Of a stretch of DNA of 64,000 bases, positions 35,761 to 47,259 are shown one piece after another (within the stretch, counting starts at the first letter, position 1; the number at the start of each line of letters is the position of its first letter). Source of the stretch: Tetrastigma voinierianum (taxonomy: Eukaryota; Streptophyta; Magnoliopsida; Vitales; Vitaceae); contig JAEQBH010000731.1 in assembly GCA_016808115.1 (NCBI GenBank), positions 1,302,001 to 1,366,000 on the forward strand, in the 5' to 3' direction. The position numbers and the translations under genes were made by a program. Below the pieces are notes generated by a model. The model searched no databases. It had not been told where the DNA came from and saw only the letters and a program-made list of their open reading frames with translations.

Positions 35761-36900
35761 ATCTCCCCCTTTGGCAAGCTTTGGCAAAAATAAAATTTGA
35801 TGATTGTGCTAATAATCAAGAATATATGCATACAACAAGTAACCAGTAGTCAGAACATGCATAGGGAACTGTGTGTAGATAATCATATCAAAAACACAAA
35901 GGTAACTACATAGAGTAATGCATCAAATACCATCCATAATAATGAAAACCAAATAACAATATCACCAGCCCAATACCAAAACAAGACATATATTCCCATA
36001 TCAACATACTATATCATTTATATCCTTATATCATTTATATCCTCATATCAAAATACTATATCATCCCATCATATCAAGGAGAATTAGAGTGTTTTGTGTA
36101 TGCTATACCTCATTACGAAAATATCCCCCCTTTGCTAAAGAAGGCCAAAGGAGGAAAGGCTAATGCTCATAAACCGAAAGGTGCAAGGGTTCAAATCACC
36201 AGTACTAGTGGGCTGAGGAGAGGAATTTCCAGTAGGAGGAACATCAAAAGGACCAGTAGAGTGAAGAGTGGCAAGGGCAATAGTGAGGGATGCTTATCTA
36301 TCCTAATTAGAGCGTAGAATGAGTAAGCATAGAGCGTAGTCTGCAGTGAAGACGAAGTTCAAGTGTAGATGAGTCGCCAGGCCCGATGTCCATTGGCAAG
36401 GAAGGAGCACGAGGCCCAGGGCGTGATTGGGAGACCATCGATAGAGGTAGCGGCATCACCTCCCCAATCCCCGGATAAGTTAATCGATCTTCAGCAGTTC
36501 TTAGCAGAATGGGCTTGGCACAGGAAGACCCTTAATTAGAAGTCGAGGGGTGTCGAGAGGTATTCCGTCAACCCCCTGTTCATCCCGAACAAGTGGAAAC
36601 CAAGGTCGGAGCGAAAAAAATATACGACTGTTAAGATCGATTGTGTCACCCCAAAGAAAGGTTAAACTAGGGCAGAAATCGATAGTAAGCTTCCCAAATA
36701 CGACCAAGGAAAATCGTTCCACTCAAAAGGCAGGGTAATCATGAGTAAATGCTACCTACCGACATAATACGCCACTTTCCTATTGCTCTCGAGAGACTCT
36801 ACTGTCTTCGAGGCTATAATGATAAGGGAGGTACACGACAACCCTATTAATCATTTTTTTATTTTCATATATACACATCTTATGGTTAGTCTACATCATT
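35761..36900 (-). other. 3' noncoding / uncharacterised segment of the SIRE-like element
   Basis: 35762-35772 is the PPT. 35990-36080 has short repeats of atatcatttatatcc. 36096-36740 has open segments on both strands; a minus-strand piece at 36501-36722 lies where SIRE elements carry an env-like ORF, but I cannot match it to one. Confidence 0.4.
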
Positions 36901-37790
36901 ACTGAATACATAGTCGCAAAGAGGTGCGAAGAGTTTCAAATTGTGCAATATCTATTCCCTTGGTGAAGATATCTTCAAGTTATGCTCTATGGGAACATGC
37001 TTGAGCTCAATGACCTTGTCTTCGACAAGACTTCCAATAAAATGTGGAGAATGTCGATGTGCTTGGTGCCTAAGTGTTGCACAGGATTCTTGGAGATGTT
37101 GATGACACTAAGATTATCACAGTACAGTGTCATACCAGATGTTTCAGCATCCTTTGTGACCGTAATCTTACAACATGCTTTTCTTCCAGATAAGTTGTGA
37201 ACGACTGCTCCCGACGGAAATGTATTTTGCCTTTATTGTAGATAGAGATATGTTATTATGTTTTTTGCTAAACCATGAAACCAAGTTGTTTCCAAGAAAG
37301 AACCACCAACCCGAGGTACTTTTTCAATCATCAGAGTTGCCAGCCCAGTCAGCATCATAGTACCCCATCAGAGTTGTAGTGGAGTCATGAGAGTACCACC
37401 GTCTGAACTCAGTAGTTCCACTAACATATTTGATCATTTTCTTAATGGCATTCAAATGACTCTCCTTAGGGAAAGTCTAATAGCGAGCACATATTCCAAC
37501 ACTGTAGCATAAATCTGGTCTGTTTGCTTTGAGGTAGAGTAAGCTCCCAATCATGCTTTTGTATAGTGCTTGATCGACTTTTTTCCCTCCGTCGTCTCGG
37601 GAAATTTTTGTATGAGTCCCGATAGGTGTGCGACAATGAGTGGCCGATTCTAAACCAAACCTCTTGACCAGGTTCTTGGCATATTTAGTATGGGAAATAA
37701 AGGTTCCATTGCCTATTTGTTTGACCTATAGTTTTGGAAAGTAGGTTAGTTCGCCCAGAAGGCTCATTTCAAATTTAGAGCTCATGTACT
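36900..37790 (-). pseudogene. SIRE-like RNase H and RT thumb
   Basis: Reading leftward: FGLESATHCRTPIGTH near 37665-37620, SMIGSLLYLKANRPD near 37555-37515, MGYYDADWAGNSDDRKSTSG near 37365-37310, then L-S-T-I-K-A-K-Y-I near 37235. The catalytic D of DADWAG is kept. Stops occur near 37480 and downstream of 37190. Confidence 0.85.
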
Positions 37791-38453
37791 CCACAAATTG
37801 ATCCACCATCCAGTGCGACGTTGCACCGAACACAATGTCATCAACATAAACATGTGCCACGATGACATCATTATTGCTTCATTTTATGAAGAGGGTTCGA
37901 TCGACTCCCCCTCTAGAGTATCCCTTCTTGAAGAGGTAGTTGGAGAGTCTTTCGTACCAAGCCCTAGGTGCTTGTTTGAGCCCATAGAGGGCCTTCTTTA
38001 GCTTGTACACATACTCAGGGTGAGTGGGATCTTCGAAGCCTTTTGATTGTGTCATGGACACTTCTTTGTTTAAATACCTGTTTAGAAAGGCACTTCTGAC
38101 ATCCATCTAATAAAGTCTAAAGAGAAAGGTGCATGCGAATTCCATGAGGAATCGGATTGATTCTAGGTAAGCTACCGGAGAGAAAGTTTTGTCGAAGTCG
38201 ACTCCTTCCACTTGAGTGTATCCTTGAGCAACTAACCAGGCCTTGTTCCTGGTGACATTCCTATTTACATCTGATTTGTTCTTGAAGATCTATTTTGTTC
38301 CTATTATGTTAACACCATGCGATCGAGGGACTAGATCCCATACCTCATTTCTTGTGAATTGGTTCAGCTTTTCTTGCATTGCAGTCACTCAATATTTGTC
38401 TTCTATAGCTTCCTTGATGTTTTTGGGTTCAATGGAAGAGGTGTAACACGTGT
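37791..38453 (-). pseudogene. SIRE-like reverse transcriptase
   Basis: Segments read MQEKLNQFTRNEVWDLVPRS near 38380-38325, VAQGYTQVEGVDFDKTFSPV near 38240-38185 and MDVRSAFLNRYLNKEV near 38106-38060. KALYGLKQAPRAWYERL follows near 38000-37945. The catalytic Y-V-D-D-I-V-F-G is near 37855-37830. A stretch of 75 codons (37879-38106) is open. It joins the integrase part at 41395 across the inserted LTR. Confidence 0.9.
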
Positions 38454-41389
38454 TGGCCAGCGGCCAGGCAGGCGACCAGTTGGAGAGTCTGACCGAAACC
38501 CGAGGGCAGCTAGTTTAAAGCCATTAATCAAATCCCTTTAGTTAATGCTTTATTAAATCTTAGTTTTCAAAGGAATTTCGCTAACCCGAATCCCGATCGA
38601 CCCGATTTGGCGGATCAAGCGGGCAGTTTTACTCAGAGCATTTCAATTATCTTTATCAAACATTTGGCTTATTTTATTCATTTTAAATTTTGTAATTTCG
38701 GAACGATTGTTTTGGCAAGCCCGTAAAACATTTACAATTAACAAAAGATTCATGTATTTACATTTAACAAAATGCCTTTACAAAAATTATGATCCGAGTT
38801 CATTTGTTTTACAAAATGTCAATGTTCGAAAGAAATGGAGTAATGCATATAACAGAGCATACTCCGTAATTCCTTCTCTATGACTCTGACTCCTCGATCT
38901 TGGGTCTTGCCGTTAATCTATCACTCGGTACGCACATTGATAAAACATCGCTAAGCATTTTCATGCTTAGTGGTTCTGCCTCTGAATTACACCATTCATT
39001 TTAGTTCATATAAATCGCTGCATTTATCAAAATAATGCCTTTATACAATATCGGTGTAATGTAAAGAATGCCATACAAATACACGCCAGCTACCATCGTT
39101 TCGTTATTCGGTTTGTGATTCCACATATAGCTATAGAATTCGACATCCACGCCGATTCGCTGCGAATCCCCGCCCGCTTGTCATTCAAGAGTAATGTGGT
39201 TTCACATTCATGTTACCGTCTCATATGACTATAGAATTTGACATTCACGATAAATTCAACGGCGACCCCGCTATGTTTGTCATTCAAGAGTAATGTGATT
39301 TCAGTGCTCAATATTACCGCCTCACATATGACTATAGAAGTTTACATTCACGATGCATTGGCTTGGTGAATCCCATTATGTTCATTATTCAAGAGCAATG
39401 TGATTTCGTGATTAGACAAATATTTAAGTACTTTCCATGACGTAATTCAATGTGTTAATCCAAATACGCTTGGCTATTCAATAATACGCTTTCAAAATCA
39501 ATTTACTTTATGCAAGAAATTACTTACGCTTCAAATACTCGTGATACATGCATGTATTTGGCAAACAGTTCTAATAACAATGATTCAAATCAATATATAT
39601 GAATATTTCACAAATAGAGAACGGGAACAAGTATAGAACAATACTGGAATAAAGAACATTTAGAGAATAAACAAAGAATAAAGAACGGGTATAGAACAAA
39701 CCAATTATCGATTCCGTTTCTTTCTCGATGTCAATCCTAGGTCAGGTTATCGTCTTCACCCGTACCTAGTCAAATACAATTTATTCACTCTTAGTGATTA
39801 GCAACAATCATACTAAATGAATATCGCCGAGCAGCTTTAAGCTATGAGGCGTGCGGGCACGGTAATGCTTTTTTTGTTATTTAGTCTCATTCTCTTATTC
39901 CTCTGGGCGAGTCTACTTTTACGAAAATTTGAATCATTCCAATCGGATTATCCAAACTAAAGTTATGTCATTTTCATGCCAACTAGTCAGTTTACCGATT
40001 TTACCCGAGGAACAGTTTGAAATATTCATTTTCCAGTGCCTTGTCTCCATATTTGACACTGGGTCTTTGTATTCCTTTAAATATAAGGTTCTAAGGGTTC
40101 TCCTCCAACTGGAATCACCCAAATCGGAGCACCGGAACTCAAGATACGTCCAAAACAACTCGGACTACTCTATGATCAACCATGCGGTGAATTGCATGCA
40201 CATACTTACTTCAGTGAATTGGGCCACTTAGAGTCGAATTTGATTTATCTATTTCATGTTTGGTTTTCCTTGAAGTTTTATTTTACTTATCCACTTGAAT
40301 CACTAAATCGGATAAGAAATGAAAGTGTTATGGCTGAAATACGAAAACTTATTGAAATAGGAAAAATGCACAGGTGTACTGCACATGCGTGACCAGACTC
40401 TATTATGTTGGCTTCCTACAGCGCATCGGCATATATTCAAGGTGTACCGGTACATGTCACCCGAAAATGCTCAGAATGTATGTTTTCTCCCATTTTTTCC
40501 ATATTTTGATACCCAAATCAACCCAATACTTCATGAACACGTCAAGACCACTCCAAATTCATCTTATAATCTCTTTCTACTCACCCATCTTTCACTATAT
40601 GTCTTTCTTCAAAATTTTTTCATGAATTCCTCCAAATCATTCCAATATGGGTTATGACCTATACTCAACCCAACATGATGATTAGTTAGGCTGCGTGTTC
40701 GAAACCTAACTCAATTACTCTATTAACCATGAATCCAACCTAAAAGAGGATTCTATAATCATGGCCTTTCGAGTTTTATCAACCCTAATTTCAACACATC
40801 TTTGGTTAGGATGAAACCTAACAAACCCTAGGTTTGAGGCAAGAGACTAACCATTCAAAACCAAAGATCCACACCAAATCTCATAGAATCCATAATCAAG
40901 GTTAGTTTCCATACCTTTGATCTTGCTTGAACTTCTCTTCTTCTCTTCCTCTTCCTCTTCTTCTCTCCTTCTCCCATCCGTTTTTGAGCTCTCTCCAAAT
41001 GGAGACCAATTTTGGTCTTTAAATCATGGATTTGTTAAGGCCAAGGTTCGCCTTTAAATAAAACCTACTGGGGTTCTTTCTTTATTTTCCTTTAAGTCCT
41101 TGATTCTTCCCTTGCAATTCAACTTATGCCATTCTCTAATTTGAACCACTAATCTTCCTCAAATTCCATAATTGCAAACTAACTTTTTCATTTATGCCTT
41201 TTATGTCCCTTATGGAAAATTTCAATTTTATCCTTGTTCTAGTGCCCAAATTTCCGGGTTCACTTAATTTATCATTTCATAACTTGTCAATTTATAAATT
41301 TTTCCTAACAATCCAAGTTTGGCTTCACCATACCTGCATTATATAATAAAATTATTATAAAAATTCTAGGGTATTTTTGGGGCGTTACA
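38454..41389 (-). repeat. Type-2 gypsy solo LTR inserted in SIRE pol
   Basis: Minus-strand start TGTAACGCCCCAAAAATACC at 41389; end ...gctggcca at 38454; 2936 bases. It is flanked by cgtgt at 38449-38453 and 41390-41394, and the SIRE frame reads on across the join. A rival left border at 38442 (tgtaacacg, resembling 53078) would lose the matching duplication. It contains a purine-rich leader (about 40985-40920 on the coding strand), a ~105-base tandem repeat (39110-39420), and an 8-bp-stem hairpin (38951-38970). It shares long stretches with 53078-57055 and with 43577-45018. Confidence 0.88.
39110..39420. repeat. ~105-base tandem repeat, three copies, in the type-2 LTR
   Basis: Each unit contains cattcaagagtaatgtg and tgactatagaattt(g)acattcacg. 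The middle is variable and GC-rich (cgctgcgaatccccg, aacggcgaccccg, ggcttggtgaatccc). Confidence 0.85.
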
Positions 41390-41394
41390 CGTGT

Positions 41395-42500
41395 ATCCCA
41401 CCATTTTCCTGTAATTCACTTTAGGCTTGCCTCTCATTCGAACTCCTACCTCAAGATCTCCAATAATGTCTATTGTGAAGTGGTCCTTTTGAACTTGTCT
41501 CAATGCTTCTCGATTGGACCCCGCAAAGCTTGTAGTAGGATCTATAGGTTGGGAGAGTAATTCAGCAAATGGTGAGGCATCTTTTGTGTCAGTGTTGGGA
41601 CTATTCCCTGGTGTTCTATCATTTGTTGAGGCGTTGTCTCTGGATGTATGCAGTGGGCCTTCAGTGTCGCTTTCATCTGACCTTGGAACTGTAGAGATGG
41701 TTCCCTAATCATCGATGACAACATTAGCTAATTCCATAACAGTTTTTGAGCTCTTGTTGTACACCTTATAGGTTGTACTATTTGGGGAGTATCCGAAGAA
41801 CATACCCTCATCACTCTTTAGATCAAATTTTCTTCTGTGTTCCCTGTTATTTAACACAAAGCATGTGCTTCCAAACTCATGTAAATGTTTCAGGTTAGGC
41901 TTCTTACCTCTCCATATTTCATACGGTGTCATGGTGGTTCCTGGTCGAAGGTACACTCGATTTTGAATATATCATGTTGTGTTTAATGTTTCAGCCCAAA
42001 AATGTATTAGAACTTTCCTAGCTTTGAGCATGACATGGGCCATTTCTTATAGAGTTCTGTTTTTTCATTCCACTACTTCATTCTTTTAAGGAGTCTTAGG
42101 AGCAAAGTACTCATGCCTTATGCCATGTTTATTGTTATTGATGTCAAAGTGGGAGTTCTCAAATTCCCTCCCATGATCACTCTTGATTCGTACAACCTTC
42201 TTATGGTGGAGGTTAGCTTCAAGCATCAGTCTTAAAAGTAAAGCTTCAAATGCATCAAAGGTGTTTGATTTTTCCTTGAGAAAGTGTACCCATGAATATC
42301 TAGAAAAGTCATCAACACACATAAAAGCATACCTTTTTCCCCCAAGACTTTCGACCTGCATTGGTCCCATGAGGTCCATGTGAAGTAGTTCGAGGATCCT
42401 TGTGGTGGTCATGTGTTGTGTCACTTTGTGGGGCATCCAAACTTGCTTTCCTAGTTGACATGAGTCACATATTTTTCTAGGGTCAACTCTCATTTTCGGA
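41395..42500 (-). pseudogene. SIRE-like integrase
   Basis: From right to left: CDSCQLGKQVWMPHK (zinc-binding cysteines kept), LHMDLMGPMQ with the first catalytic Asp (about 42395-42365), IKSDHGREFEN with the second Asp (about 42190-42155), then a damaged E-x-K-N-R segment near 42070. TPYEIWRGKKPNLKHLHEFG (41930-41870) and GMFFGYSPNS (41800-41775) follow. Stops near 42060 and 41705 break the frame. Confidence 0.9.
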
Positions 42501-43576
42501 ATTCCTAGAACAGCATATGTTGCTATGGTTTCATTTAGGCTTCTAGCACTTATGTAGCCTAGTCTTCGATGTCAAATGTCTAAATTATTGATTAGGGTAG
42601 TGCTACAAGTCCCTTAAAAAGCCAATAAATAACAAATATTCGTGACCTTACCTTCTTGGGCGACATAAGCCTGAAGTTGTTATGACTGTGCGCCTTTTGT
42701 AAACTGAATAAACAGGTTGTCATCACACAGTTGGCTAATGCTGATAAGGTTTACCTTTAGTCCATCCACAAGCAAAACATTGTCTAGTTTAAGCATACCT
42801 GGGACCTTCAGAGAGCCGCTTCTAAGAACTGAGCCTTTACCTCCATCTCCAAAGGTTACAAATTCTAAGTGTCATGGTTGTAAGTTGATCATAAATTCCA
42901 TGTTACTAGTCATGTGTCTGGAACTGCCACTGTCAAAATATCATTTTTCTTCTATCTTTTTTTTTAGGGACATTCACACGACTAGACATCCTCCATCCCT
43001 TTTTATTCTCCATATCTGCTTTGTTTTTTTATTGTTGCACCTGTCGCCTCATCTATTGACGCATTAGGAAGTGAGAGCATTCTTTCCTCATGTGTCCTCA
43101 TTTTATGCAGTAATAGCACCTGAGTGTTGGTGGGGATGTCTTTCCCTTGTGATGGTGATCTTTACCCTTTTGAGTTTCTTCCGTTAGGATGTTGTTTCCC
43201 AAGTTTTCTCCCTTGAACCCAAGTCCACCACGGTCTTCAACCCTTTTTCCCATTTCCAAAATCCATTATAGGATTGTAGTCCCTGAATTCAACATACGTA
43301 CAAACTTCTTCATCTTCTGCAATTCACACAAAGACTCTTCATGTTGGCTCACCTTGTCTCGGAGCATATTATTTTATTTGACAAGGTCTTCTTTCTTGTT
43401 GCTCAATAGGGAAAATTGCTTTCGTAGATCATGATTCTCATTGAGGGCTTTCACCTGTTTCTCATACATGACCCTGTAGGAATGGACCATCTCTTCATCA
43501 TCACTGCTTTCTACAACTGCCCCTAGGGATGCGGCATCTGCAGGAGGATCTTTTGTTGTTGCTAGGCCGACTAAGT
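42501..43576 (-). pseudogene. SIRE-like gag C-terminus, zinc knuckle and protease
   Basis: The rightmost part is a coiled-coil-like gag tail (SSDDEEMVHSYRVMYEKQVKAL, 43510-43440 region). A CCHC knuckle C-Y-Y-C-(x4)-H-(x4)-C lies at about 43119-43078, and a protease active site F-D-S-G-S-S near 42940-42923. The gag frame runs into the inserted LTR at 43577, where it is cut. Confidence 0.85.
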
Positions 43577-45018
43577 GTAACATCCCAAAAATAGCCTTTT
43601 CGTTTTATTATTTTACTTTATAACATTTTTCTACTATTATAAATTTTTTTTATTCGATATTTTATTGGTTTTAAGTGATAAAAATAGAGGTTTTTAAAGT
43701 GAGAATTCACATAGTGGATTAGTGCACCCCAAATTAAGCCCTAGTAGTTTAATGATATGTTTTAGGGTATCTTTCTGGGATTAAAATAAAGCGAATTAAT
43801 ACAAAGTCAGTTAAATTGGTAAAATGTCAAAATGAGGACAAAGATCATAAATGAAGAGTATATGCCAAAAGTAGAAAAGGTGATAAGTTGTTATCTGGAA
43901 GTAAATAAAATGAAGGGCTTTAATACAAAAATGAAAAAGAAAGTAAAAGGAAAGGCGAGCAAGACCTTATAAGATGAGAATAAGACCAAAATTGGTCTAG
44001 TGAAATGAGATCAATTCTCATTTTGGGGAAAACATGGGAGCTAGGGCACGTTCTTGAGAAAGGGGGAGAAGTCATCTTTGGACTCTACTTGTTCTTGAAG
44101 AGGAAGGAAGAAGGAAAGCTAGATGAGTGTTCAAAAAGATTAAGGTATGGATACTTGTCTAAGTTTGGGTATGGATTCACTCATTTGCTTGATGGAACCA
44201 CTCTACAACTCTTTCTTTGATTGTGTTTGGATTGGTAAAACCATAAGTTAGTATATATATATGTTTGAGTTAAGTTCAAGTAGCCTTTTTGCTTTGATTA
44301 GGATTGGTTTTGAGGAATTTTTGTATAAAGGAAATGTTGGGGTTTTAAGGGAGATGCTGTCAAAATTTTTCTAAAACCCATGTTTTTGTTTTGGCCATTA
44401 CTCATCCAAATTGAGTGATTCAAATTTATGGGTAAACTAGACTTCTAGGAGTACAAAATTTCTTGAAATAAGTGTGTTCAAATTTGGACCCCATTGGACC
44501 CAGAAATTCGTTAAAGTGAAGCTTTGTTTTCGGGCAAATTCTGGTTCTATTTTGGTACAGTTTTGGTATTTAGGCCATAAGTTGAGTTTCACTCATCCAA
44601 ATTGAGTGATTCAAATTCATGGGTAAACTAGACTTCTAGGCAAACAAATTTCCTTGAAATAAGTGTATTCAAATTTTGACCCCATTGGACCCAGAAATTC
44701 GTCAAATTGAATTTCTATTTCCCTATTGTTTAGGACATATCTTGAGTTTCGGTGCTCCGAATTAGATGATTCCAATTTCTGAATAAATAGATTTATATAG
44801 GAACAATGGACTTGAAGGAAGTTGGATAAAATATGGCTCATTTGTTCGAGAAAGATTTACAGTGAAGGTGTATTGGGTAAATCAATCTAACCAAAAGCTC
44901 TTAGCATGCATGGTGATTTTTCTTTGTTTGTTCTCACGATTGTAGTATTTGTGATGGATTAAGGCTGATGATGATAAAAAACCTGACCTAAGATCGGAGT
45001 TGATTCAGGATAGGAGAC
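43577..45018 (+). repeat. Type-2 gypsy LTR, left part (continues at 63040)
   Basis: It starts TGTAACATCCCAAAAATAGCC, the same head as the reversed LTRs ending at 41389 and 57055. It contains the internal phrases shared with them (tcatccaaattgagtgattc, cctgacctaagatcgg). It breaks off at 45018, and the next expected type-2 sequence (gaatcga..ttggtttgttc) resumes at 63040. Confidence 0.8.
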
Positions 45019-45240
45019 TGTAAAAACCGGAAGTAGATTTGAGCTTTTTCAAAAAATGGGGACAAACACAATGAACTCCTCTTAGCTTCTGTCTGAGGGT
45101 TGAAAGCACGAAGTTTTTAGATCTTGGATGAAAAAATTGACTCATCGTGAGTTCGTCATAGCAAAATTTGGTTGTCTAGGAAAATTTACGTTCTGGTCAG
45201 GATAGTCGAATTCGTTGCGAGAACTTAACGGCGTGAGCGA

Positions 45241-45312
45241 CACATGGCGAGCCATGTGTTACAATGCATGGAAAAGGCCTATGCATGTAGGACACATGAC
45301 ATGCCATGTGTC
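45241..45312 (+). repeat. Paired CACATG palindromes upstream of the LTR TATA box
   Basis: cacatggcgagccatgtg (45241-45258) and gacacatg...catgtgtc (45291-45312) are perfect inverted repeats ending about 25 bases before the TATA box. Confidence 0.8.
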
Positions 45313-45336
45313 AACATGCATGGCACATGGAGAAGG

Positions 45337-45346
45337 CTATATATGG
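45337..45346 (+). promoter_or_regulatory. TATA box of the Tekay-type LTR
   Basis: ctatatatgg, followed at 45361-45482 by an almost pure A/G leader (gagaaagaaagg-type). Confidence 0.7.
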
Positions 45347-47259
45347 GGTGTGGGGCTGTTAAGTGAGGAGAGATGTGAGAAAGAAAGGAAGGAAAAAAAT
45401 AGGGAAAGAAAGAGAGGAAAGAAATAGAGGAAAATAAAAGATAGAGAAGGAGAAAGAAAGGAGAAAGAAGGAGAAAAGGAAGCCGTGTTAGATGGTGAGA
45501 CTTGTGGGACATCAAGTAAAAGTCCGTATATTCGACGAGGGATGTGCTCCAAGAGGTAGGGATTCTTCCTACCTTGGTTTCTTTCTATCATTTGAGCTAT
45601 TGTTTTGGTATGCTTTTGGGACCACGTTGTGCCATGTTTATGGCATGTTTTGTGGTATTAATTGGAATATGGCCCATTTTGTGGTCTCAATTGAGACGGG
45701 GTTGTAGCGATCTAAGAGAACAACCGGAGCAATTTGGGTTGAAAACTTGCGTATACGGGAGTTGCCAAAATGTTCCTACAACCCTTGAGCACACTATTGC
45801 ATGGATTAGCGCAATAGTGTGGCCCTTGTTGTACTCCAACTTCGGACAGCCATATATTTCTCGTCCGAACTCTAATTCGCGTGTTCTTTGACTCAATGAA
45901 AAGCTCTTTGAGTCTAGAATCCAGCCATATTCCAATGATTGACATTTTGTGCTCACGTAATTGCCGAAATTTTGATCATAACACCAAGTGTACTAATTGC
46001 ATGGCATGACATGCTTGATGAATGTTGATATGTAATAATATATTGTTATGTGATAAATTGTATGTGTAGACACGGCCATTACATGGCATGTTTGTAAAAC
46101 TATTTGTGGACATATTATGTATTAATTTAACTAGGGATAAAGTGCTGTGCCAGTAGTACCGGTTGTATGTGATGTTGATATATGCTTGTGTGATACATTG
46201 ACATGAATGAGTTAATGTAGAATTATATGTTTTGATGCCATAATTGCCCGAGTGCACGTGGTGATATGCATGTTTGATAAAATTGTCCATAATTCATCAT
46301 ATATGTGACATGGTACAAATACACAATGACATAATTGCATTGCATATGCACGGGGACATCGCATTAAATGGGTGTGAGTGCATGGTTGGTAAATCAACAC
46401 TGCGTTTGGTGTTTGATGGGGTGGGCTCAGTTAAATGGGACAATGTTCAACAGAGTCACACAGTTGATTGAAATGGTAAGGAAAATATGTGCCGGGTATC
46501 AACAAGTTAGGATAGCCCTCGGGTGAAAAGACCCGCAATTATGGTCAGACATAGTCTAGCCGGTGAAAGGTCACTTAAAAGTATCTCGGTTTGCGGGCCA
46601 GCGGTGAGACACCAAAAATCCGCTACCACAAAGGCATGGATTTTGAATATAAAGTATCGTGTGGCGTATCGTAAAAGATTTTGGTTTATAAACAAATTAA
46701 ATTTGTTTCGAAAATAATCATTGGATGTCATCCAGAATGACAGTTTTTCACACATGGGCTTAGGGGCTATGTGAGGGAGTCAGTGAGGACTCAGGCACAT
46801 CGCATCTAATTTCATGGCATGACATGTAGGATTCCATATAGAATTGGCATGTTCTTGTTGGAATGTAATTGTGAAATGGTGAGTGGACATTGCATGTGTA
46901 CTTAGGTGGGGAGTAGCCCTTGTAGGAGGTATTCTCTATTGAGCGTGGCTCTCCCTTTATGGGGAAAATATTTCAGGTGCAAGACAAACACCAGTGGGTA
47001 GCATTCATCCGAGGACGTAATTGTGAAGAAGGCCGACATGTGGCCTTGATATTCATTTTTTAAAATGTATTATAACAAAATAATGTTAATATATGATTTT
47101 GTATAAGAGTGTTGTAATAAACTCTTAAGGACTATTGTGACATAGTCTTGGGTAATATTTTAAGTATGGTTGAAAGGGCCCGATAGGGCTACTTTTATTC
47201 ATAAATGAGTCTCGGTGAGATAGAGACCACGATGAGTGTGGTATCGAGATATGTGATAC

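Larger units (their letters stand above)
34500..43576 (-). mobile_element. SIRE-like Ty1/copia element, minus strand, 5' part lost behind later insertions
   Basis: From right to left the minus strand gives gag C-terminus, zinc knuckle, protease, integrase, RT, RNase H, a long 3' segment, a PPT and the 3' LTR. The wording LELLHMDLMGPMQVESLGG and SIEPKNIKEAIEDKY is typical of SIRE/Maximus. A solo LTR interrupts it at 38454-41389. At 43576 gag is cut by another inserted LTR, so the 5' LTR is not in the window. Coding is better preserved than in the other elements but has stops and frameshifts. Confidence 0.85.
45019..47259 (+). repeat. Tekay-type LTR, left part (continues at 62975)
   Basis: It starts TGTAAAAACCGG at 45019 after agac (45015-45018); the same agac follows its end at 63039. 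It has the tttagatcttggatga segment of the Tekay group, a TATA box ctatatatgg near 45337, a purine-rich leader at 45361-45482, the conserved box at 46771-46792 and the hairpin zone at 46941-46951. It stops at gatac (47259), where the minus-strand Athila is inserted. Confidence 0.8.
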
